From Mucilaginibacter flavidus (GTDB lineage: Bacteria; Bacteroidota; Bacteroidia; Sphingobacteriales; Sphingobacteriaceae): a stretch of 64,000 nucleotides of DNA. Of the stretch, positions 18,101 to 25,033 are shown one piece after another. Positions within the stretch are counted from its first letter, which is position 1; every line of letters starts with the position of its first letter. The DNA is taken from positions 868,001 to 932,000 of the forward strand of contig NZ_JAMXOE010000001.1 of NCBI RefSeq assembly GCF_024055575.1, given 5' to 3'. Under the pieces are notes generated by a model, which ran no database searches, was not told where the DNA came from, and saw only the letters and a program-made list of their open reading frames with translations. Both the position numbers and the translations under genes were made by a program.

Positions 18101-18191
18101 AGTCGGTTGTTTGCCCAGCTGACTGCTGAACAATGCCAGTTACCACAAACAGGGCAACTGCTAGCCGGATAAGTAGATTTTGTTTATACAT
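15165..18191 (-). CDS. GH106-type alpha-L-rhamnosidase
   Basis: A 1008-residue exported enzyme (signal peptide ending QQSAGQ). The N-terminal part has the family pattern PGVYWYFMDGNMT, LEAMKKAGIGNLIFLEVN and GPGWTGSGGPWV (residues about 45-135), an altered TIM barrel typical of GH106 rhamnosidases. Acidic active-site candidates lie in the middle (SIEPYDMNP, EAFTAQDDEGW). The C-terminal 150 residues form a beta-sandwich (YLNLGEVHDMARVKLNGKDLG then TAPWRVD), like the ancillary galactose-binding-like domain of these enzymes. It would release terminal L-rhamnose from plant polysaccharides or glycosides in the periplasm. First gene of the operon with the isomerase and RhaM. Confidence 0.88.
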   Translation of the reverse strand: MYKQNLLIRLAVALFVVTGIVQQSAGQTTDLKKGFLNPPASAKPGVYWYFMDGNMTAESMTKDLEAMKKAGIGNLIFLEVNVGIPRGKVDFLSDEWQKLFVHAVREAERLGIEITLGIGPGWTGSGGPWVPAKQSMQHLVSSAVNITGGSNQKIKLPVPPPMKPYFGEGSFTPELKKRWEDFYEDVAVLAYPTPSISKKIDGIDEKALFYRAPYSSAKGVKQFLPSVAVYDKVPQEAIISKNKIINLAGKLKRDGTLDWTPPTGNWTIVRFGTRNNGAVTRPAPIPGVGFESDKFDTVALYAQLDNYVGKLIRKTGKPQLKNAGGLKRLHMDSWEMGAQNWTGHFRQEFIKRRGYDPLPFYPVYAGNIVQSLEISERFLWDLRQTSQELVLEYHATAVKKYGHKNNLSLSIEPYDMNPTADLELGNIADVPMAEFWSKGLGFNSSFSCFESTSIGHVNGKSLIPAEAFTAQDDEGWKQYPGSMKNQGDWAFANGINRFTFHTFQNQVLPDSLRPGMTMGPYGVHWDRNQTWWPMAGAYHQYVSRCSYLLQQGNTVADVLYLTPEGSPHVFRPPFSAIEGDVVIPDRKGYNFDGCSPGQLYKASVKDGKIVFPGGAGYRILVLPDVKTMTPALLAKIGQLVKDGAVVVGGPPIKSPGLSGYPACDQKVTLLAKMMWGDTNQPEKQTTRIYGKGKVIWGGELSKNIDNLYPQYDLTAAILKSMRIKPDFETEGQVRYTHRATANWDMYFVSNRSDGVTESAVTFRTTKGTPQLWDPVTGETKFLPEFKTSEGQVTVPLKFDAYQSYFIIFDKNIRVKLVPGKNFLADVTVSTLDGPWQVAFDPKWGGPASITFDKLTDWITRPEEGIKFYSGTAVYKKEFELPANLGTDKNGKIYLNLGEVHDMARVKLNGKDLGVVWTAPWRVDMSKALIKGQNKLEIEIINRWPNRLIGDSKYPDNGVVDEQWPEWLLKGKPRNSKRLTFASHNFYDEKSPLLKSGLVGPVTIQHSGQ

Positions 18192-18286
18192 GGTTTAATG
18201 CAGGGATGTACAAATCTATTTTCTTGAGTTGATAATACTATCCCGTACAATCTTTTAGGGATTGCGGTCAACTCGCCGCGTGTAAC

Positions 18287-19024
18287 TTAGTGTTGTTCAG
18301 CATCAAACAAAACCGCAATCTGTTGAGCAACAATCGCGTGCCCTTTTCCATTAATATGATTAAACTGTGCCATATAAGGTTCGAGGCTTTGGCCACCGGC
18401 TTTGATATTTTTAAACTGCTGATAACTATCAACAACCGGGATATGATATTTTGCTCCTAATGCTATTATCTGAGCGGTATGCTGTGCCAGCAGTGAATTG
18501 GGGTCGAGTATATTCTCTGTAACATCGGGCGTTGGGGTTAGCAAAACAACTTTGATATTTTGCTTTAAAGCGGCCTTTATCATCTTCTCCCAGGCTATGA
18601 GGGCGCGTTCGAGGCCAAGGTTGCGGTCGTTCAGGGCATAGTCGATAAAAACGACATCAGGCTTGTGGGTTAACACATCTTTCTTAAAACGTTTTTCCCC
18701 TTGCTCCGAGTTTTCGCCGCCAATGCAGGTTTTAATGATATTGATAACGGCATAAGGGTATTTGGCATTTAGTTTTGACAGCAGCAGGTATGGATACGAG
18801 CCCAATGTATTAATAACGGGCGTTTTAAAATATCCGGATGGAACACTGTGTCCGTGAAAAACAAGATTAATTGTGCGGTTGGCCGGCCATTGTTTATTGA
18901 GTTGGGTGATGATGGTGGAGAGATAGGCGGTGTCGGGTGTTGCAGTATTGCTTGCAGCTTGTGCCATCGCAAGATTACATGTAATGCATAGAAGCAACCC
19001 GATTTTAAAAAGCTGTTTTTTCAT
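18287..19024 (-). CDS. Secreted SGNH/GDSL-type hydrolase
   Basis: 245 residues from the chosen ATG at 19024, which opens a clean signal peptide (MKKQLFKIGLLLCITCNLAM). A longer frame reaches 19162, but its 46 extra residues are not protein-like. The SGNH blocks appear as FHGHSVPSG (Ser nucleophile candidate, near residue 57), IGGEN (block II-like), DYALNDR (Asn block, near 132) and FNHINGKGH (catalytic Asp/His block replaced by an N-x-x-N-x-x-G-H form near 228). It is likely an esterase or lipase acting on acetylated carbohydrates; its position 95 bp upstream of the GH106 gene suggests deacetylation of the same glycan. Confidence 0.75.
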   Translation of the reverse strand: MKKQLFKIGLLLCITCNLAMAQAASNTATPDTAYLSTIITQLNKQWPANRTINLVFHGHSVPSGYFKTPVINTLGSYPYLLLSKLNAKYPYAVINIIKTCIGGENSEQGEKRFKKDVLTHKPDVVFIDYALNDRNLGLERALIAWEKMIKAALKQNIKVVLLTPTPDVTENILDPNSLLAQHTAQIIALGAKYHIPVVDSYQQFKNIKAGGQSLEPYMAQFNHINGKGHAIVAQQIAVLFDAEQH

Positions 19025-19079
19025 TTTGTACACGCGGAAATTTATAACCGGCGTAAGTAAAAACAAATTAAAAACCGAT

Positions 19080-19180
19080 ACCAAAATAAAACTCCGCGAA
19101 CTCCGTGCCATATTTGCGACCTCCACGGTAAAAAACAACCACGGAGATAACGGAGAGGGCACAAAGAGCGCGGAGAAAGA
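19080..19180. repeat. CTCCGTG/CACGGAG inverted-repeat stretch
   Basis: The gap between the SGNH hydrolase and the NmrA-like gene contains CTCCGTG, CCTCCACGG, CCACGGAG, AACGGAG and GCGGAG words in alternating orientation. This texture is typical of dispersed intergenic repeats. No coding potential seen. Confidence 0.4.
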
Positions 19181-19195
19181 AATAGATTAAGAATG

Positions 19196-20080
19196 TTACC
19201 CGTTATACTTCGCCAAAAATTCTCCCTTCACAAAATCCACAAATTTACGTTTCGATAACGCCGGCTTGTGCTTATCATAATCTTCCCAAATAATGCCGCT
19301 GTTAATGGCATTACCCATTTCGGTTAAATTTTTAGCAACGTCCTCAGATAGCCCGGCCTGCTGCATGCCGCCGATGGATTGCTCATCGGTAAATTCAACC
19401 CATGGAAGTTCGGGCTTACCAATTGCTTTGCCAATTACGGCTGTAACTTCAGCTGCGGTTGTTTCTTCGCTGGCGATGTAGCGGATGGTGTTTCCGGTAA
19501 ATGGCGCGGTTATTTCTTCAAACACAGCATCAGCAATATCTTTCGGGTGAACCAATACCAGGCGGGTATCCGCAGGATAGTTGCCGCCTAATATACCGCC
19601 GTGTTTAATCATGCCGATATTGGCGAAAAAATTATAATAAAACGATGTCGGGCGCAGGTGCTTGATGATGACTCCACCCAGCTCGTTTAAAATTTCTTCG
19701 GCATCGTGCATGCCTGCAATGGGGCCAGTTCCGGCCGGCAAATGCGCGCCAATGCTGCTTAAGTTTACTACGTGTTTTATGCCCGCTGCCTTAACAGCAT
19801 CAGCAAGTTTTTGGGCCGTTGCACGGATAAAACCTTTATAGTCGTCCGAATCGTGCTGTTGCGGCACCATGGTGTAAACCACATCCGCACCTTTAAATGC
19901 GCCGGTTAAAAACTCAACATCTTCAACCGAGCCAATGGCTGCCGTGGCACCCAAACCCTCAATTTCGGCTTTCCTGTTTTCACTGCTGCTTACCACGGTT
20001 ACCTGGTGACCAGCCTTAACTAAAGCGGCAGCCAATGGCCCGCTGATATTTCCTAATGATCCTGTTATTGTAATTTTCAT
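19196..20080 (-). CDS. NmrA-like NAD(P)-binding protein (quinone reductase type)
   Basis: 294 residues. An atypical-SDR/NmrA nucleotide motif opens the protein (ITGSLGNISGPLAAAL, residues 4-19), but the usual Tyr-x-x-x-Lys catalytic pair is absent, as in NmrA and QorB-like proteins. HVVNLSSIGAHLPAGTGPIAG (about residues 103-123) is the strand-turn that follows the cofactor fold. It may be an NAD(P)H-dependent quinone reductase or a redox sensor. It is divergent from an HxlR regulator 80 bp away, the same arrangement as ytfG-ytfH of E. coli, and their promoters overlap. Confidence 0.82.
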   Translation of the reverse strand: MKITITGSLGNISGPLAAALVKAGHQVTVVSSSENRKAEIEGLGATAAIGSVEDVEFLTGAFKGADVVYTMVPQQHDSDDYKGFIRATAQKLADAVKAAGIKHVVNLSSIGAHLPAGTGPIAGMHDAEEILNELGGVIIKHLRPTSFYYNFFANIGMIKHGGILGGNYPADTRLVLVHPKDIADAVFEEITAPFTGNTIRYIASEETTAAEVTAVIGKAIGKPELPWVEFTDEQSIGGMQQAGLSEDVAKNLTEMGNAINSGIIWEDYDKHKPALSKRKFVDFVKGEFLAKYNG

Positions 20081-20103
20081 TTTGTGTTTTTATTTCTTGC
20101 GAA

Positions 20104-20142
20104 CAAAGGTATATTTGTACTTACTTTTTTACAAGTACTTAC
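20104..20142. promoter_or_regulatory. Overlapping divergent promoters with repeated GTACTTAC boxes
   Basis: A - strand box TACCTTTG (20104-20111) and a + strand box TATATTTG (20110-20117) both fit the Bacteroidota TAnnTTTG element, share 2 bp and point away from each other toward the NmrA-like gene and the HxlR gene. GTACTTAC occurs as direct repeats at 20117-20124 and 20135-20142, spaced 18 bp, covering the HxlR start-site region. HxlR-type regulators commonly bind such repeats in divergent promoters. Confidence 0.6.
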
Positions 20143-20160
20143 CCCAAAGTATGTAAGCGT

Positions 20161-20529
20161 ATGACACAAATAAAAGAAAGCTCGACCCGGAATTTTAACA
20201 AGGGATTATCAATTACCGCGTGCCCGGTTACTTATGCTATTAATAAGATTGGCGGACATTGGAAACCCATTATACTGTACCATTTAATGAGCGGCCCCAA
20301 ACGCTATAGCGAGTTGAAACGCGCCATCCCGGCTGTGACCGAAAAGATGCTGATACAGCATTTAAAGCAATTGCAGGACGATAACCTGGTTATCCGCAAA
20401 GCCGAAAATGTAGTACCGCCATTTGTAACTTATTACCTGAGCGAAGCGGGCGAAGACCTAACGGTCGTATTAAATGCAATGGCCGATTGGGGTCTTCGCG
20501 ACAGTAAACGTTATATGAAATCAGCCTAA
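20161..20529 (+). CDS. HxlR family transcriptional regulator
   Basis: 122 residues with the HxlR winged-helix pattern: a conserved Cys at residue 21 (ITACPVTYAINKIGGHWKP), then LMSGPKRYSELKRAIPAVT recognition helix region and the LIQHLKQLQDDNLVIRKA wing. The Cys near the N-terminus is typical of thiol/quinone-sensing members. It probably autoregulates and controls the divergent NmrA-like gene through the shared 80-bp promoter region. The 3' end overlaps the convergent Fpg-like gene by 4 bp. Confidence 0.92.
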   Translation: MTQIKESSTRNFNKGLSITACPVTYAINKIGGHWKPIILYHLMSGPKRYSELKRAIPAVTEKMLIQHLKQLQDDNLVIRKAENVVPPFVTYYLSEAGEDLTVVLNAMADWGLRDSKRYMKSA

Positions 20530-21299
20530 CTGAATAATTCCTGCTCCGCTGTATAATAAGTTTTGCGCGAGCTTACGGGTTTTTGATGAATAGTTTCGCC
20601 GGCTGGTGTTTGTTTCTTCCTGGGCTGATGCACCTGCATAAAATCCCTGAACTCGCCGCTGATGATATCGGGTGTGTGTTTTAAAATTTGTTTTTCGGCA
20701 TCTTCCAATACCTTCTTAATTGATTTTGCCAGCTGCTTTACTTTGGCTGAAGGTATTTTATTAGATGCGGAGAAGGGTGATAATTTTGCATCGTATAAAA
20801 TCTCATCAGCATAAGCATTGCCTATCCCGCGCAATACCTTTTGGTCCATTAGTACTGTTTTAACCGGTGTTTTGGTTTTGCTTAATTTATCTTCAAGGTA
20901 CTTTTCATCAAAATCCAGGGCATCCGGCGTATCCAGTTTCTCCGGATCGAGGGTTGGGGTGGCGGCTTTCTGAAAATCGGTTAAGGCAAGGCCTTTGTCG
21001 CCTTCAAAAAGCATTTCAACTATGGTAAATCTATGGCTATTGGTTTTATCAAATTGCTGCAACTGGCCATGCAGCATCAGGTGAGTAGCCAGCACATGGT
21101 TGTTATCAAACTCAAATTGCAACTCTTTGCCAACGCGGACAACTTTGTCAAGCTTACTACCTTCCAAAGCATCTTGTACCTGTTTTTCGGGCACGTTTAG
21201 CTTTTGGGCAACTTTAATCTCAATTTTTTCAAGCTTTTTACCTTTAAATAGCTTGGTGAGGTTATGGCTAAAAACCTGGAGGTCGGGTAGTTCGGGCAT
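20526..21299 (-). CDS. Fpg/Nei-family DNA glycosylase lacking zinc-finger cysteines
   Basis: 257 residues starting MPELPDLQ, the family N-terminus in which Pro2 is the nucleophile and Glu3 assists. The H2TH region is visible as LMDQKVLRGIGNAYADEIL (near residues 140-160). The enzyme would excise oxidised bases and nick the strand. Oddly, the C-terminal part (VHQPRKKQTPAGETI, then SSRKTYYTAEQ) keeps the TPxG, I and R-K-T landmarks of the Fpg finger but has none of its four cysteines, so it is a zinc-less finger like that of NEIL1. Converges with HxlR. Confidence 0.88.
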   Translation of the reverse strand: MPELPDLQVFSHNLTKLFKGKKLEKIEIKVAQKLNVPEKQVQDALEGSKLDKVVRVGKELQFEFDNNHVLATHLMLHGQLQQFDKTNSHRFTIVEMLFEGDKGLALTDFQKAATPTLDPEKLDTPDALDFDEKYLEDKLSKTKTPVKTVLMDQKVLRGIGNAYADEILYDAKLSPFSASNKIPSAKVKQLAKSIKKVLEDAEKQILKHTPDIISGEFRDFMQVHQPRKKQTPAGETIHQKPVSSRKTYYTAEQELFS

Positions 21300-21379
21300 G
21301 GTGGATTGTTTTTTTTCAAAGTAAAAAATAATCTACGTCCAATTGCAACATAATCTATCAACAAAAAAGCAAACATAAG

Positions 21380-21413
21380 GTTCACAAAATGTGAACAATT
21401 TTATTTATATTTG
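21380..21413 (+). promoter_or_regulatory. HigBA promoter and operator candidate
   Basis: A palindrome GTTCACAAAATGTGAAC (21380-21396, 7-bp arms) precedes a TATATTTG promoter box (21406-21413). The box ends only 8 bp before the toxin start codon, so the transcript leader would be about four bases or less. The palindrome is a natural site for autorepression by the HigA-type antitoxin. Confidence 0.6.
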
Positions 21414-21421
21414 TTAAAAGA

Positions 21422-21754
21422 ATGAAAGTCCACCTCATTAAAAGACAAACACTAGAAGATTTTGCACGCATAAACGCAAGAAGTAAGGTTTCGCTTGAGG
21501 ACTGGATTGAAAAGTTAAAACTTGCAAATTGGGAACAGCCGGGCGACATCAAAAACACCTTTAATACTGCTGACCTTTTGGGAAAAGGCTGTAACCGGGT
21601 AATTTTTGACATTGGCGGAAATAACCACCGGATGATTTGTAATTATATTTTCGGAGCAAAGCAAGTTCATTTATTTGTGTGCTGGATAGGCACACATTCG
21701 GCCTATGATAAAATATGTAACGACGGATTACAATACACCATTAATTTGTATTAA
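21422..21754 (+). CDS. higB: HigB-type toxin (mRNA interferase)
   Basis: 110 residues matching the HigB family from its first residue: MKVHLIKRQTLEDFARINA, then WEQPGDIKNTFNTADLL, the NRVIFDIGGNNHRMI beta strands and FVCWIGTHSAYDKI at the end, which holds the His/Tyr/Lys candidates of the ribosome-dependent mRNA endonuclease site. It precedes its antitoxin by 2 bp, the toxin-first order usual for HigBA. It should act in the cytoplasm during stress when HigA is degraded. Confidence 0.9.
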   Translation: MKVHLIKRQTLEDFARINARSKVSLEDWIEKLKLANWEQPGDIKNTFNTADLLGKGCNRVIFDIGGNNHRMICNYIFGAKQVHLFVCWIGTHSAYDKICNDGLQYTINLY

Positions 21755-21756
21755 CA

Positions 21757-22209
21757 ATGGAAACAGCGACATTAAAATATACCATCATTAAAAACAGGGA
21801 GCAATACGACCAATATTGTAACCACCTCGAAGATATTTTGATATTGGGAAACGGTGAAGCCTTTCAAGATGAGGTTGACTTACTAACACTTCTAATTGAA
21901 AAATACGATGAGGAGCATAACACCTTTAAAGAAACAGACCCTATTATATTGTTGCGCTCATTAATGCACGACCATCATTTAAAACCACAGGACATGACCG
22001 TGATACTAGGGATTAGTAAAGGTTATGTTTCGGATATTTTGAATTATAAAAAAGGGCTTTCAAAAGAGGTGATACGAAAATTAGCTGAGCGCTTTAAAGT
22101 GAGGCAAGAAGCTTTTAATCGTCCATATAAATTAATTTCGCCGATTAATTCGCATTTGCGTAATGCGAGTGTAATGAATACAACCAAGCAATTGCGGTAT
22201 GTTAAGTAA
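21757..22209 (+). CDS. higA: HigA-type antitoxin with XRE HTH
   Basis: 150 residues. The first 65 residues are acidic and helical (toxin-binding part, LLIEKYDEEHNTF); residues about 70-125 form an XRE-type HTH (LRSLMHDHHLKPQDMTVILG, then KGYVSDILNYKKGLSKEVIRKLAERF). It binds HigB and should repress the operon through the GTTCACA palindrome at 21380. Starts 2 bp after the toxin stop. Confidence 0.88.
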   Translation: METATLKYTIIKNREQYDQYCNHLEDILILGNGEAFQDEVDLLTLLIEKYDEEHNTFKETDPIILLRSLMHDHHLKPQDMTVILGISKGYVSDILNYKKGLSKEVIRKLAERFKVRQEAFNRPYKLISPINSHLRNASVMNTTKQLRYVK

Positions 22210-22221
22210 TCTGGATTCAGG

Positions 22222-22518
22222 TTACAATGCAGGCATAACTGGCTCCTGACGATTATCCCAAAAGAACAAAAGATGTACCGATGTATCTGTAACCCTATAA
22301 AACAACGATGTTTGTTTCGTGATTAAAGCGATTCTCACACGGTCATCAATTGAACTTGCTTTAAACATAAACGGATGAACCGACACGAGCTTAATAGTTT
22401 TTTCTGCCTTAATTATGAATTTATCGGAGGCCTTAGTTCCAAATTTATTTTGTATAAAGCTGTGAACAGAGGCAAGTGTTTGCTTTGAACGAGGTGTGTA
22501 AAATATTGACAAATTCAT
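22222..22518 (-). CDS. ParE/RelE-superfamily toxin
   Basis: 98 residues with ParE/RelE texture: SIFYTPRSKQTLASVHSFIQ at the start, a central helix pair and the basic VRIALITKQTSLFYRV and HLLFFWDNRQEP strands. It overlaps its antitoxin gene by 4 bp (antitoxin first). It converges on the HigBA module 13 bp away, so two unrelated toxin-antitoxin pairs lie tail to tail. Confidence 0.82.
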   Translation of the reverse strand: MNLSIFYTPRSKQTLASVHSFIQNKFGTKASDKFIIKAEKTIKLVSVHPFMFKASSIDDRVRIALITKQTSLFYRVTDTSVHLLFFWDNRQEPVMPAL

Positions 22519-22721
22519 GCCAAATCCAACATGTCCTTAATACCTGTATATGGCGTTAGTTTTCCTTCATCTGCTTCTTTCAACGACTCTTCTACTCCAT
22601 CAAGCACGAAATCAGGGTATGTATCGCTTTTTTGCTCAAAAGAAATCTTCATAGCTTTCATCACTGCTTTTAAAGCGATCAGCTGCTCTTTATTTTCCGG
22701 GTAAACAATCAAGGCGTCCAT
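22515..22721 (-). CDS. Antitoxin partner (DUF2683-like)
   Basis: 68 residues from the ATG at 22721 (MDALIVYPENKEQLIALKAV), which looks like DUF2683 family antitoxins. A frame starting at 22736 adds five residues encoded within the presumed promoter box, so I prefer the shorter form. It has an amphipathic helix region (EESLKEADEGK) and no separate HTH. The overlap with the toxin gene downstream implies coupled translation. Confidence 0.78.
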   Translation of the reverse strand: MDALIVYPENKEQLIALKAVMKAMKISFEQKSDTYPDFVLDGVEESLKEADEGKLTPYTGIKDMLDLA

Positions 22722-22724
22722 ATA

Positions 22725-22732
22725 CAAATATA
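22725..22732 (-). promoter_or_regulatory. TATATTTG promoter box abutting the antitoxin start
   Basis: On the - strand TATATTTG lies 3 bp before the antitoxin ATG. With the usual 4-5 bases between this box and the start site, transcription would begin at the A of ATG and give a leaderless message. Confidence 0.5.
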
Positions 22733-22803
22733 ACAATTCAAATTATAACATTAAACCTTTAAACGCATCAACCTTCCAAGCATAAAACCGTATAACGTCA
22801 AAT

Positions 22804-23895
22804 ATGAAAAAAATATACCCCTACTTAATAATCCTCGCTATCATTTCCATGGCATCGTGCAAAAAAAGTAGTGATCCAAATAAAAGCACCACAACCCAAT
22901 CACTATACTTCCCGCCCATCGGCGCAACCGAATGGCAAACAACTACCGCTGCTTCGCTAGGCTGGGACAATACTGCGCTAAACAATCTTTACCCTTACCT
23001 GCAAGGCAAAGGGACCAAGGCATTTATTATACTTAAAGGCGGCAAAATAGTGACCGAGAAATATTTCGGAACATTTACAGCCGACAGCCTTTGGTACTGG
23101 GCATCTGCAGGTAAAACCATGACCGGCTTTTTGGTAGGCATTGCCCAACAGGAAGGCCTGCTGAATATCAATGACCGCACCTCGAAATACCTGGGAACGG
23201 GCTGGACATCGGAACCCGCTGACAAAGAAAATTTAATCACTCTAAAAAACCAGCTAACCATGACGACCGGGCTTGACGACGGCGTGGCAGACCCTGATTG
23301 CACCCTGCCCGGCTGCCTTGTTTTTAAAGCTAACGCGGGCACGCGCTGGGCATATCACAATGCGGCTTATACCTTATTGGATGCCGTGGTTGAGAAAGCT
23401 AGCGGATTAAGCTATAATGCCTATTTCCAGCAAAAAATAAGGGATAAAATCGGGATGAATGGTTTATGGGTAAAAACGCCAAACTCGAACAACATATTCT
23501 ATAGCAACCCGCGCAGCATGGCCAGGTTTGGTTTGCTGCTGTTAAATAAAGGCAAGTGGAACACCACCGCCATTTTAAGCGATACCAATTATTTTCACAG
23601 CCAGGTTAACACCTCGCAAAGTATAAATCTGAGCTATGGCTATTTAACCTGGCTTAACGGCAAAAGCAGTAACATGCTGCCGCAATCGCAAATTGTATTC
23701 CCGGGCTCTATAATCCCTAATGCTCCGACAGATTTATTCGCCGCACTTGGCAAAAACGACCAGAAAATTTATGTTGTGCCATCGCAGCAATTGGTTATTA
23801 TCCGTATGGGCACCACGGCAGGCGGAGTTAAACCGGCAGGATCTGATTTTGACAACGAGCTTTGGGGTAAATTAAAGGCAATAATTAAATATTAA
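22804..23895 (+). CDS. Beta-lactamase-fold serine hydrolase (S12-like lipoprotein)
   Basis: 363 residues with a lipoprotein signal (ISMASC, lipidated Cys19). The serine beta-lactamase/DD-peptidase motifs are present: SAGK (SxxK, near residue 100) in YWASAGKTMTGFL, YHN (YxN, near 184) and a C-terminal MGTTAGG strand replacing KTG. It is probably a membrane-anchored periplasmic or extracellular esterase, amidase or peptidase of the class C-like group; activity on beta-lactams is not implied. The stop codon lies inside a strong bidirectional terminator. Confidence 0.87.
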   Translation: MKKIYPYLIILAIISMASCKKSSDPNKSTTTQSLYFPPIGATEWQTTTAASLGWDNTALNNLYPYLQGKGTKAFIILKGGKIVTEKYFGTFTADSLWYWASAGKTMTGFLVGIAQQEGLLNINDRTSKYLGTGWTSEPADKENLITLKNQLTMTTGLDDGVADPDCTLPGCLVFKANAGTRWAYHNAAYTLLDAVVEKASGLSYNAYFQQKIRDKIGMNGLWVKTPNSNNIFYSNPRSMARFGLLLLNKGKWNTTAILSDTNYFHSQVNTSQSINLSYGYLTWLNGKSSNMLPQSQIVFPGSIIPNAPTDLFAALGKNDQKIYVVPSQQLVIIRMGTTAGGVKPAGSDFDNELWGKLKAIIKY

Positions 23896-23930
23896 TTGAA
23901 AAAGCGGCGCGGTCCGCTTTTTCAATTAAT
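23891..23930. terminator. Bidirectional intrinsic terminator
   Basis: A perfect 17-bp stem (ATTAATTGAAAAAGCGG / complement) with a 6-base loop; both sides carry A/T runs, so it can end transcripts from the serine hydrolase gene (+) and the convergent reductase gene (-). Confidence 0.9.
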
Positions 23931-23937
23931 GACTATT

Positions 23938-24498
23938 CTAAGCTTCGTACGTTAAGAAAGTCTTACCATTATTAAACGTTCTGCTCGACTTAAGTGTCAG
24001 GCTTAACATAATGGGCAATCCTTCAAACAAGGTCCGTCCGCCGCCAAGGGCAACCGGGTTTACTACTATCAGGTATATATCTATCAGGCCCGCAGCAGCC
24101 AATTGAGCAATAATACTGCCACTGCCCATTATTACCATACCCGGCCCTTCTTCCTCCTTCATTTTTTTAACTTCTTCAACCAAATCGCCTTTTACCAGTT
24201 TGGTGTTGTTCCAGGTAGCTTTGTCCATTTTGCGGGAGAAAACCACATTGCGGCCATTGTTCATTTTGTCGGCCACTACAGGCATTTGTTGATGTGCAAC
24301 AGGGGTTGGCCAAAAACTGTTCATCATATCGTAGGTTACCCTGCCAAACAGCATTTCAGAATCGCCGCTGGCATTGTTTGAAACAAAAGCCTGGTATTCC
24401 GGATCGTCACTACCGCGGTGAGCCCAGCTCATATCGCCGTTGGCACTTACAAAATATCCGTCGAGCGATATGTGGTTAAACACTGTTAATTTTCTCAT
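23938..24498 (-). CDS. Dihydrofolate reductase-like (RibD C-terminal) protein
   Basis: 186 residues with the RibD-C/DHFR-like fold pattern: KLTVFNHISLDGYFVSANGD at the start, EMLFGRVTYDMM near 48-60, GPGMVIMGSGSIIAQLAAAG near 117-137 and a C-terminal GGRTLFEGLP. Members reduce small substrates with NADPH, but most are uncharacterised. The gene is preceded by an inverted repeat that brackets its promoter box. Confidence 0.85.
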   Translation of the reverse strand: MRKLTVFNHISLDGYFVSANGDMSWAHRGSDDPEYQAFVSNNASGDSEMLFGRVTYDMMNSFWPTPVAHQQMPVVADKMNNGRNVVFSRKMDKATWNNTKLVKGDLVEEVKKMKEEEGPGMVIMGSGSIIAQLAAAGLIDIYLIVVNPVALGGGRTLFEGLPIMLSLTLKSSRTFNNGKTFLTYEA

Positions 24499-24512
24499 GA
24501 TTTTAATTTTTA

Positions 24513-24540
24513 GTGGTTATCAAATTTATTTATTAACCAC
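24513..24540 (-). promoter_or_regulatory. Inverted repeat around the promoter box of the reductase gene
   Basis: GTGGTTA (24513-24519) and TAACCAC (24534-24540) flank a - strand TAAATTTG box (24521-24528) located 23-30 bp upstream of the reductase start. A repressor bound here would block the promoter directly. Confidence 0.5.
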
Positions 24541-24644
24541 ATATCAAACGAGGTTAACATAATTGGACAACACAAAAAATATTCCGTTAAAATTTATAAC
24601 GGGTGCTGCCCAAATGATAAATTAGTAAAATAAATTAAAACACC

Positions 24645-25025
24645 ATGAATAACAGGCACCAATGGCGGTTCAATGTTGCCCAAAAGCTACAAGAGCCGGC
24701 CACCATAATTTACCTGGAATTTATCCGCAAAACGGTAATGCCACTGCCCGGCGTAAATGAAAAGCCCTGTTACAGCACCCCCGGTTTCTATGCCGGCAAA
24801 AACTTATTCAGCCGGTTGCGTGAGGATGGCGAAACACTTGTGGTTTACAATATCGACCGTGATAAATGGATCGATGCCGACCCAACTATCTTTTATGTTA
24901 CCGACCATTATTTAAATACCAACTACATGCTGGTCGACCTTAAAGCGGTAAAACCGGATGACTTAGCCGAATTGCTGGTAAATGCCTGGCGCAGCCGTGT
25001 GCCGCCAAAACTGTTAGTTAAATAA
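24645..25025 (+). CDS. MmcQ/YjbR-family protein
   Basis: 126 residues with the YjbR pattern LPGVNEKPCYSTPGFYAGKNLFSRL, then a strand-rich part with DPTIFYVTDHY and the C-terminal helix LAELLVNAWRSR. The fold is a double-wing, DNA-binding-like domain of unknown role. No operon partner; it converges with the TonB-dependent receptor gene 8 bp away. Confidence 0.8.
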   Translation: MNNRHQWRFNVAQKLQEPATIIYLEFIRKTVMPLPGVNEKPCYSTPGFYAGKNLFSRLREDGETLVVYNIDRDKWIDADPTIFYVTDHYLNTNYMLVDLKAVKPDDLAELLVNAWRSRVPPKLLVK

Positions 25026-25033
25026 TCCACACC

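Noticed and set aside
22734..22736. Earlier ATG for the DUF2683-like antitoxin
   Set aside because: It would encode MLYLY from the promoter box TATATTTG itself; family members start at the following Met.
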